Below are positions 1 through 4,950 of a DNA stretch of 5,481 nt, piece by piece (position 1 is the first letter of the stretch; the number at the start of each line of letters is the position of its first letter). This stretch comes from Clostridiales bacterium (GTDB lineage: Bacteria > Bacillota > Clostridia > Christensenellales > JAISNN01): contig JAITOQ010000029.1 in assembly GCA_031289865.1 (NCBI GenBank), positions 1-5,481 of the forward strand, given 5' to 3'. The translations under genes and the position numbers were made by a program. Below the pieces are notes generated by a model. It was not told where the DNA came from. It ran no database searches and saw nothing but the letters and a program-made list of their open reading frames with translations.

Positions 1-1
1 A

Positions 2-550
2 TTAGATTCCGCTTATGCAAGCGAAGATTATAAATCTATCGAGAGTATCTCCGCGGTCGGAGCACTCAATATTTCAAACGTCTTGTCGGTCTATGCGGGC
101 GGCTTTGCCGGAGTAATTAAAAACTATCAAGCACGGCATCAAGCGGAAACGCCCGACGTCGCGCAAATTGACGATATAACTATAGTGGCAAATGAGTTTA
201 AGGTTGAAAATGTCACAAGAGCGATAGTCGGAGGTTTGGTCGGAGAGGCATCTGCCTCTGCGTTTAATAATGTTAAGGTAGGAGTTGTACAAGTAGGCGC
301 AATAAAAGTTAGCGCAAGCGTGTTTGCTTATGTCGGCGGCTTGATAGGCGTTCTTTCAGATGCAAATTCAAGCGACGTTTATCTCAAAAATGCGAATGCT
401 TTCGGTCTTAGCTTAGACGTGAGCGCGGTGGATTTTTTGAAAGGCGGTTTGATCGGACGGCTTTTAGGAACTTCGGACAATGTTATTTTAGGTGATTGCA
501 AAAACGCAAGCGGAGAAACAAATCAAATAGGGAATAAGCTTGTGGATTGA
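2..550 (+). CDS. C-terminal part of GLUG-like repeat protein (5' truncated by window edge)
   Basis: The frame is open from the window edge to a TGA at 548-550, giving 182 residues of a longer protein; the true start lies upstream. A TTG at 83 is an in-frame codon, not a believable start, because the frame and protein character continue upstream without a ribosome binding site. Four glycine motifs recur: GGFAG (98-112), GGLVG (230-244), GGLIG (335-349) and GGLIG (443-457), spaced about 44, 35 and 36 residues. Between them are beta-prone stretches rich in V, A, S, N and D. This resembles GLUG-type repeats (GGLVG followed by a hydrophilic turn) found in bacterial surface and adhesin-like proteins. 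The visible C terminus has no LPXTG sorting motif, transmembrane helix or cell-wall-binding domain, so anchoring must be N-terminal or the protein is secreted. Function is otherwise unknown. The next gene starts 22 bases downstream with no terminator between them. Confidence 0.75.
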   Translation, partial: LDSAYASEDYKSIESISAVGALNISNVLSVYAGGFAGVIKNYQARHQAETPDVAQIDDITIVANEFKVENVTRAIVGGLVGEASASAFNNVKVGVVQVGAIKVSASVFAYVGGLIGVLSDANSSDVYLKNANAFGLSLDVSAVDFLKGGLIGRLLGTSDNVILGDCKNASGETNQIGNKLVD

Positions 551-558
551 AAGTTAAT

Positions 559-564
559 AGAGGA
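559..564 (+). promoter_or_regulatory. Ribosome binding site for the HMGL-like synthase gene
   Basis: AGAGGA lies 8 bases before the ATG at 573, in the 22-base gap after the preceding stop codon. It supports the start at 573. No promoter fits in this short gap, so the gene is probably transcribed from upstream or from a promoter inside the preceding gene. Confidence 0.7.
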
Positions 565-572
565 ATGAAAAG

Positions 573-1985
573 ATGATTTACTTTAACGAAAAAAGAAACA
601 TTTTAGAAGAACACATTTACGCGCCCGAGCTTCAAGATGTCAAGGAGCCGGAGCTTTTCCGCGAGATTTTTGAGTACGATACCGTACCTAAGGTGACATT
701 CAATAACCGCATCGCGCCGATGAACCCGCCCGATAAGATTTGGATAACGGACAGCACCTTTCGCGACGGACAGCAAGCTATGTTTCCGTTTTCTGCGGAG
801 CAGATTACTCATTTATTCGGGTTGTTGGGAAGGCTGGGCGGTCCGAACGGGATTATCCGTCAGAGCGAGTTTTTTCTCTATACCGAAAAGGATAGGCTTG
901 CGGTCAGAAAGTGTCAAGAATTGGGTTTGAGATTCCCCGAAATCACAAGTTGGATAAGAGCCAACGAAAAGGACTTTGAACTCGTCAAAGAGATGGGTAT
1001 AAAGGAAACGGGGATTTTGGTCAGTTGTTCGGACTATCACATCTTTAAAAAGATGAATTTGACGCGCAAGCAAGCCCTTGAAAAGTATTTGACCATCATC
1101 AAAAAAGCTTTGGATAGAGGGATTGTACCGCGCTGTCATTTTGAGGACATTACGAGAGCGGACATTTACGGTTTTGTCATACCGTTTGCGAACGAGCTGA
1201 TGAAATTGTCTAAGGAGAGCGGTATTCCTATCAAAATCCGCGCTTGCGATACTATGGGATACGGGATTTCCCATGCGGGCAGTTCGTTTCCAAGGAGCGT
1301 ACAAGGTATCATTTACGGGCTTTTGCATTACTCGCAAGTCCCCTCCGAGCAGTTGGAGTGGCACGGGCACAACGATTTTTACCGTGCGGTGATAAATTCG
1401 ACTACCGCATGGCTGTACGGCTGCGCTTCGGTCAACACCACACTTTTAGGGATAGGAGAGCGGACGGGAAACACTCCGCTCGAAGCCATGACCATAGAAT
1501 ACGCGGGGATTCGCGGGACGCTTGACGGCATGGATACGACGGTTATCACGGAGATTGCGGAATACTTCGAGCATGAAATGGGCTACGATATTCCCGAAAA
1601 AACTCCGTTTGTCGGCAAGCATTTTAACATGACGCGAGCGGGGATTCATGCGGACGGGCTTTTAAAGGACGAAGAGATTTACAATATATTCAACACGAGC
1701 AAAATCCTCGGACGTCCTCCTATCGTCGCTATCGATTCGTTTTCGGGGCTTGCGGGGATAGCGTTTTGGATCAACAACTATTTTAAGCTTTTAGACGCGG
1801 ACAAGCTGGACAAAAAGAGCGCGGTCGTCACGGGGATAAAAGCCAAGCTTGACGACGTGTATGCGGCGGGACGGAATACGAGCATGTCGGACGGCGAACT
1901 CGAAGAGATGTTGATCGAATGCGACAAGGAATTACATAAAAAACTCGTCAAAAATCTCGCGGGCAAGAAAAAAGCGAAGAAGTAA
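573..1985 (+). CDS. 2-isopropylmalate/homocitrate synthase family protein (HMGL-like, DRE-TIM)
   Basis: The 470-residue protein has the hallmarks of the DRE-TIM acyl-CoA condensing enzymes, which join acetyl-CoA to a 2-oxo acid in the cytoplasm. The TIM barrel begins near residue 56. DSTFRDGQQ (60-68) supplies the catalytic Arg64 and metal ligand Asp65. CHFEDITR (188-195) matches the usual FED.xR strand. HGHND (264-268) gives the two metal-binding histidines. GIGERTGN (293-300) is the family's second signature. RAGIHADG (355-362) matches the catalytic-histidine motif SGIHxDG of isopropylmalate synthases. Oddities are a roughly 55-residue extension before the barrel, DGQQ instead of the usual DGEQ, and a lysine-rich tail where full-length LeuA carries its leucine-binding regulatory domain. 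The substrate is therefore open: isopropylmalate, homocitrate, citramalate and citrate (Re-citrate synthase, which belongs to this superfamily in clostridia) are all possible. No leuB, leuC, leuD or other pathway gene is nearby. Family membership is secure; the specific reaction is not. Confidence 0.9.
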   Translation: MIYFNEKRNILEEHIYAPELQDVKEPELFREIFEYDTVPKVTFNNRIAPMNPPDKIWITDSTFRDGQQAMFPFSAEQITHLFGLLGRLGGPNGIIRQSEFFLYTEKDRLAVRKCQELGLRFPEITSWIRANEKDFELVKEMGIKETGILVSCSDYHIFKKMNLTRKQALEKYLTIIKKALDRGIVPRCHFEDITRADIYGFVIPFANELMKLSKESGIPIKIRACDTMGYGISHAGSSFPRSVQGIIYGLLHYSQVPSEQLEWHGHNDFYRAVINSTTAWLYGCASVNTTLLGIGERTGNTPLEAMTIEYAGIRGTLDGMDTTVITEIAEYFEHEMGYDIPEKTPFVGKHFNMTRAGIHADGLLKDEEIYNIFNTSKILGRPPIVAIDSFSGLAGIAFWINNYFKLLDADKLDKKSAVVTGIKAKLDDVYAAGRNTSMSDGELEEMLIECDKELHKKLVKNLAGKKKAKK

Positions 1986-2018
1986 AGGGAATTTCCACAA
2001 TTTAAAGCAATTTACATT

Positions 2019-2045
2019 TCCGATAATTTCCTTTCGGATTTGTTT
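2019..2045 (+). terminator. Possible weak terminator after the HMGL-like synthase gene
   Basis: TCCGA (2019-2023) and TCGGA (2034-2038) can pair around a 10-base loop, followed by TTTGTTT. The stem is only 5 bp with a large loop, so termination would be inefficient. The T tract overlaps the -35 box of the next promoter, so the resemblance may be accidental. Confidence 0.25.
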
Positions 2046-2072
2046 GACAAAACATTCGGATTCCATTATAAT
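2044..2072 (+). promoter_or_regulatory. Consensus SigA/sigma-70 promoter of ftsA-ftsZ
   Basis: TTGACA at 2044-2049 and TATAAT at 2067-2072 are separated by exactly 17 bases, a perfect match to the vegetative promoter consensus. Transcription would start about 6-7 bases past the -10 box, near 2079, leaving a leader of about 93 bases before the ATG at 2172. The promoter falls inside the open frame that extends upstream of ftsA, which is strong evidence that this extension is not translated as part of FtsA. It indicates high, housekeeping-type expression of the division pair, independent of the upstream metabolic gene. Confidence 0.9.
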
Positions 2073-2095
2073 ATTACAGAGGGCTTTCTTTTTAC

Positions 2096-2103
2096 AAAAG
2101 GAG
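2096..2103 (+). promoter_or_regulatory. Orphan Shine-Dalgarno-like sequence in the ftsA leader
   Basis: AAAAGGAG in the transcribed leader is a near-ideal ribosome binding site, yet no ATG, GTG or TTG follows at a usable distance. The first candidate, an in-frame TTG at 2121, is 17 bases beyond the motif. The ftsA ATG at 2172 has only a poor GGGG (2158-2161) in front of it, 10 bases away. The motif may be chance, or a ribosome standby site for ftsA. Confidence 0.3.
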
Positions 2104-2171
2104 TCGGGCGCGGAGCGTTCTTGTTTTTTGTAGGACAAAACGGCTTTTCGCTCAAACGGGGTACATACGAC

Positions 2172-3362
2172 ATGCCTAAAACTAACGAGACCGTTGTTTT
2201 GGACGTCGGTTCGGGTAAAATCCGCGCCGCGGTCGCCGAAAAAAGCGGACAAGGGAATATTACGATACTCGGTATCGGCGAAGCGGATTACGCGGGGTTT
2301 GCGGACGGGGAGTGGCTTGACGAAAGCGGCTTAAAATCCGCTATTGTTTCCGCGCTCACAAAAGCCGAATCCTCTTCGGGCAAAAAGATCAAAAAGGTTA
2401 CCGTCGGCGTTCCGACGGAGTTTACCTATGCGACGACGAAAGAAACCGTACATTATTTTGAAGCCGAACGGAAAATCACCGACAACGATATCACGCTCCT
2501 CTTTAAAAAAGGGGATAGGTTTGACGACGACGAGTTTTTTGAAACCGTAAACGTTTCGCCCGTTTATTTCCTTTTGTCGGACAACAAGCGCGTCATCGAG
2601 CCTCGCGGGATCGTCTCAAATAATGTAAAAGCTTTGGTTTCGTATATTAGGAGCGAAAAGAAGTTTACGCGGCTTTTCCGTTCCGTTATAGACGTACTCG
2701 GCTATGAGGTCGAGTTTGTATCGGCGGTTTGGACGGAGATCATGTATCTTTTTGAGCCGGAGCAGCGCGACAGATTCATTCTCTTTGCGGATATCGGCTA
2801 TATCACGTCGAGCGTCGCGCTCTTTAGGGGCGACGGGGTTTTGCATCTTTCCTCCTTTTCGATAGGGGGCGCGCATGTCAGCGCGGATCTTGCGGCGGTG
2901 TTTGAGATACCGTTTAAAGACGCGGAGGCTTTAAAACCGTTACTCAATCTCGACGACGAGGACGATACCGTCACATTAAAGGTGCAGAGCGGTGTGGAAA
3001 TATCGGTAGTCGCTATAAACGACGTTGTGAATGCGCGGATCGAGAGCTTTGCGACCATGATCGAGCGTTGTATAAAGAGGAGCGCGTACGAATGCCCGCC
3101 TCATCTAACCTTGTTTTTGACGGGCGGCGGTCTTTCCGACGTCAGAGGTGCGAAAGAATACCTTTCCGAATTGATCGGGAGATCGGTAGAAATCATTGCG
3201 CCTAACGTTTTAAAATTTGACAAACCTTACTATGCGTCGCTATTCGGATTGATAGACCTCTCCACGGAGGAAAAAATCGAATCCGAACCCAAAAAGAAAA
3301 ATGCAATAAAAAAATTTATTGATAAAATAACCAAAAAATCGGAGGAACAGGACAATGATTGA
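2172..3362 (+). CDS. ftsA: Cell division protein FtsA (divergent)
   Basis: FtsA is the actin-fold protein that tethers FtsZ filaments to the inner face of the membrane and recruits other division proteins. The 396-residue product shows LDVGSGKI (10-17, phosphate-1 motif), an SHS2/1C-type region at about 80-160, SIGGAHVSADLA (230-241, matching the family's IGGxHxTxDLA), and LTGGGLSDVRGAKEYL (316-331, adenosine motif). The C terminus has KKKNAIKKFIDKITKK (374-389), a basic amphipathic helix matching the FtsA membrane-targeting sequence. The start at 2172 is chosen because residue 8 enters the first strand as usual and the frame upstream contains the promoter. The ribosome binding site is weak. 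The phosphate-2 motif is degenerate: FADIGYITSSVALF (205-218) replaces the usual DIGGGTTD pattern. At 396 residues it is slightly shorter than typical FtsA (about 420-440). The gene overlaps ftsZ by 8 bases, which fixes the identity despite divergence. Confidence 0.9.
   Translation: MPKTNETVVLDVGSGKIRAAVAEKSGQGNITILGIGEADYAGFADGEWLDESGLKSAIVSALTKAESSSGKKIKKVTVGVPTEFTYATTKETVHYFEAERKITDNDITLLFKKGDRFDDDEFFETVNVSPVYFLLSDNKRVIEPRGIVSNNVKALVSYIRSEKKFTRLFRSVIDVLGYEVEFVSAVWTEIMYLFEPEQRDRFILFADIGYITSSVALFRGDGVLHLSSFSIGGAHVSADLAAVFEIPFKDAEALKPLLNLDDEDDTVTLKVQSGVEISVVAINDVVNARIESFATMIERCIKRSAYECPPHLTLFLTGGGLSDVRGAKEYLSELIGRSVEIIAPNVLKFDKPYYASLFGLIDLSTEEKIESEPKKKNAIKKFIDKITKKSEEQDND
3341..3346 (+). promoter_or_regulatory. 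Ribosome binding site of ftsZ, inside the ftsA 3' end
   Basis: GGAGGA lies 8 bases before the ATG at 3355 and within the last codons of ftsA. It decides the ftsZ start in favour of 3355 over the two in-frame ATGs at 3376 and 3379, which have no comparable site. Its position and the 8-base overlap suggest translational coupling with ftsA. Confidence 0.85.
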
Positions 3363-4665
3363 TTATACCGAATCCATGATGGCAAGGATTAAGGTCATCG
3401 GGGTAGGCGGCGGCGGAAATAACGCCGTCAACAGAATGGTAAGCGCGGGTATCAAGAGCGCGGAATTTATCGCGATTAACACGGACTATCAAAGTCTGTG
3501 CTTGTCAAAAGCACCCGTCAAGCTGCAAATCGGGCAAAACCTAACTAAAGGTTTGGGCGCGGGCGCAGATCCAGAAATCGGGCAAAAAGCCGCGGACGAG
3601 AGCAGAAAGGAAATCACGGAATTACTTAAGGGTACGGATCTTCTTTTCATCACCGCGGGTATGGGCGGCGGTACGGGGACCGGGGCAGCTCCCGTGGTCG
3701 CTGAAATCGCTAAGGAATTGGGGATTTTGACGGTCGCCGTCGTGACGAAGCCGTTTAAATTCGAGGGCAGAAAGCGCATGGAAAACACCGTGCAAGGGAT
3801 CGAAAACCTCAGAAAGTTTGTCGATACCCTCCTCATTATCCCTAACGACAGACTTCTCCAAGTCCTCGAAAAAGGTACGCCTATCATCAGAGCGTTTCAA
3901 GTCGCGGACGACGTACTCCGTCAAGGTATCCAAGGAGTCTCCGACCTCATCGTTACGCCGTCGCTCATCAATCTCGATTTTGCGGACGTGCGTACAATCA
4001 TGAAAAACAAGGGACTTGCTCACATGGGTATCGGTCAGGGAAAAGGCGAAAACCGTACTCTTGACGCTGTCAGAAAGGCGGTTCAAAGCCCTCTCCTTGA
4101 GACGAATATCGAGGGCGCGACGGGCGTAATTCTCACCGTGACGGGCGGGCTCGATCTCGCGCTGTCAGAGGTGGACGAGGCTTGCAGATTGGTACAAGAC
4201 GTGGTTGATATCGGCGCAAACATTATCTTTGGCGCGGGTATCGACGAAAACTTAAAGGACGAAGTAATTATCACTATAATTGCGACGGGCTTTCAAAATC
4301 AAAAATCAAACGTAAACGTGGCGAACGGACGTGCGACGGGCAATATGATTCAAGGTACCCGCAACAACAACCCTCCGCCGCCTCAGCCTCAACCTCAAGC
4401 ACAACCGCAACCGCCACAAGCGCAGCCTCAACAAGACGGAAGATTGTACAATCTACAACCTCAACAAGGCTATCAACCGCCTCAACAAGGTTATCCTCAA
4501 CAACAACAGCCTCAACAACAGCCTCCTCAACAAGGCTACCAACAATACACCCAACCTCAAGCACAACCCGTCCAACGTACGGGTTATGACCACAACACCT
4601 CGCGTGTAAACTCCGACGACAACAGCGCGCCCGCTTTCTTTAGAAGATTTAAGGACGGGAAATAA
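3355..4665 (+). CDS. ftsZ: Cell division protein FtsZ
   Basis: FtsZ is the tubulin-like GTPase that polymerises into the cytokinetic ring. In the 436-residue product, IGVGGGGNNAVNRM (15-28) is the N-terminal nucleotide-binding loop, GGGTGTG (104-110) is the tubulin/FtsZ signature, TKPFKFEGRKR (131-141) and NDRLL (164-168) are family blocks, and NLDFADVRTIM (206-216) is the T7 synergy loop with the catalytic aspartates 208 and 211. The conserved globular core ends near residue 315. It is followed by an intrinsically disordered linker very rich in glutamine and proline (341-410 has 30 Q and 18 P) with three QQGY repeats. The protein ends in APAFFRRFKDGK, a variant of the conserved C-terminal peptide (IPxFLR type) that binds FtsA and other partners. 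The start at 3355 has an excellent ribosome binding site and overlaps the ftsA stop. A strong terminator follows, so it is the last gene of the operon. Confidence 0.98.
   Translation: MIDYTESMMARIKVIGVGGGGNNAVNRMVSAGIKSAEFIAINTDYQSLCLSKAPVKLQIGQNLTKGLGAGADPEIGQKAADESRKEITELLKGTDLLFITAGMGGGTGTGAAPVVAEIAKELGILTVAVVTKPFKFEGRKRMENTVQGIENLRKFVDTLLIIPNDRLLQVLEKGTPIIRAFQVADDVLRQGIQGVSDLIVTPSLINLDFADVRTIMKNKGLAHMGIGQGKGENRTLDAVRKAVQSPLLETNIEGATGVILTVTGGLDLALSEVDEACRLVQDVVDIGANIIFGAGIDENLKDEVIITIIATGFQNQKSNVNVANGRATGNMIQGTRNNNPPPPQPQPQAQPQPPQAQPQQDGRLYNLQPQQGYQPPQQGYPQQQQPQQQPPQQGYQQYTQPQAQPVQRTGYDHNTSRVNSDDNSAPAFFRRFKDGK
4376..4575 (+). repeat. CCTCAA-type low-complexity repeat encoding the FtsZ linker
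   Basis: The DNA is an imperfect run of CCT, CCG, CAA and CAG codons, dominated by the hexamer CCTCAA, and encodes alternating P and Q. Three related blocks, CAACAAGGCTA or CAACAAGGTTA, encode QQGY. Such tracts expand and contract by slippage, so linker length may vary between strains. The near absence of stops on the opposite strand is a by-product of this composition. Confidence 0.8.
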
Positions 4666-4698
4666 TTTTAAGCTAAAAAACAAAAAACTTTAAACTTT

Positions 4699-4728
4699 AA
4701 AAAGCTCCGGCAAAGGTCGGGGCTTTTT
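4699..4728 (+). terminator. Strong intrinsic terminator after ftsZ
   Basis: A 13-bp stem (4699-4711 with 4716-4728) closes a 4-base AAAG loop. The core is GCTCCGGC paired with GTCGGGGC, including two G-T wobbles, and is flanked by AAAAA and TTTTT. The A run mirrors the T run, so it could also work on the minus strand. It lies 33 bases past the ftsZ stop and separates the division operon from the repeat-rich gap and the TIR gene. Confidence 0.92.
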
Positions 4729-4744
4729 ATGAAACAGTTGTAAA

Positions 4745-4786
4745 AATGCAGAATGCAGAATGCAAAATGCAGAATGCAGAATTGCG
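4745..4786 (+). repeat. Short tandem repeat, AATGCAG x5
   Basis: Five head-to-tail 7-base units occupy 4745-4779. The third unit reads AATGCAA and the others are identical. A degenerate sixth (AATTGCG) follows at 4780-4786. The period of seven and the stops in surrounding frames argue against a coding role. It lies 16 bases past the ftsZ terminator. Confidence 0.9.
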
Positions 4787-4800
4787 GATAAAAAAGTCGT

Positions 4801-4826
4801 TGTCATTCTGAGCTTGCGAAGAATCT
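4801..4826. repeat. Dispersed-repeat-like motif TCATTCTGAGC...GAAGAATCT
   Basis: The segment contains TCATTCTGAGC, a short centre, and GAAGAATCT, with ATTCT and AGAAT as terminal inverted arms. From memory, very similar intergenic sequences (CATTCTGAGC...GAAGAATC) recur in many copies across unrelated bacterial genomes. Only one copy is present here, so its repeat nature cannot be shown from the window. Confidence 0.5.
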
Positions 4827-4886
4827 AAAACGTCCGACCGTACAACCGCAAAAACATAAAATCGGTTAAAAAGCAAGTGCTATGTA

Positions 4887-4909
4887 GGGGACGATGCCTC
4901 ATCGTCCCG
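4887..4909. repeat. Perfect 9-bp hairpin, REP-like palindrome
   Basis: GGGACGATG (4888-4896), loop CCT, and CATCGTCCC (4900-4908) form a perfect inverted repeat, preceded by TGTAGG and followed by seven or more A residues. No T tract follows on either strand, so it is not an intrinsic terminator. The TGTAGGGG-palindrome arrangement resembles short intergenic palindromic repeats I recall from clostridial genomes. It lies 42 bases upstream of the TIR gene and, if transcribed, would fold in that gene's 5' leader. Confidence 0.7.
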
Positions 4910-4934
4910 AAAAAAACAAGGTATTAAAAAACAC

Positions 4935-4942
4935 AAAGGAGA
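4935..4942 (+). promoter_or_regulatory. Ribosome binding site of the TIR gene
   Basis: AAAGGAGA ends 8 bases before the ATG at 4951, an ideal clostridial arrangement. It fixes the start of the TIR-domain gene, whose domain begins at residue 3. Confidence 0.85.
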
Positions 4943-4950
4943 TTTTATAA

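Larger units (their letters stand above)
4729..4950. other. Repeat-rich gap between the ftsZ terminator and the TIR gene
   Basis: Besides the three repeat elements listed separately, I see no open frame with a ribosome binding site, no tRNA or other RNA gene, and no convincing promoter. TATTAA at 4922-4927 and TATGTA at 4881-4886 (with an upstream TG) are possible -10 boxes, but neither has a recognisable -35 box at 16-18 bases. The promoter of the TIR gene is therefore unassigned. Confidence 0.6.

Noticed and set aside
83..85. TTG as the start of the first gene
   Set aside because: The frame is open to the window edge with the same repeat-protein character, and no ribosome binding site precedes the TTG.
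813..1370. 185-codon open frame on the minus strand inside the HMGL-like synthase gene
   Set aside because: It is a shadow of a strongly conserved + strand gene, has no recognisable domain and low-plausibility composition, and no ribosome binding site was evident.
2040..2171. N-terminal extension of FtsA by 44 residues from an upstream start
   Set aside because: The extension overlaps a perfect promoter and its transcription start, has no matching ribosome binding site, and FtsA normally begins a few residues before its first strand, as it does from 2172.
3622..4086. 154-codon minus-strand frame inside ftsZ
   Set aside because: It lies wholly opposite the conserved FtsZ GTPase core and shows no protein-family features.
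4274..4564. Minus-strand frame opposite the FtsZ linker, rich in V, E, A and L
   Set aside because: The composition is the complement of the CCTCAA repeat; the lack of stops comes from the repeat rather than coding selection.
4745..4909. CRISPR array
   Set aside because: The repeats are 7 bases, contiguous and without spacers; the other elements are single copies with unrelated sequence.
4887..4920. Hairpin as an intrinsic terminator
   Set aside because: The stem is followed by A residues on the + strand, and no T tract follows it on the minus strand.
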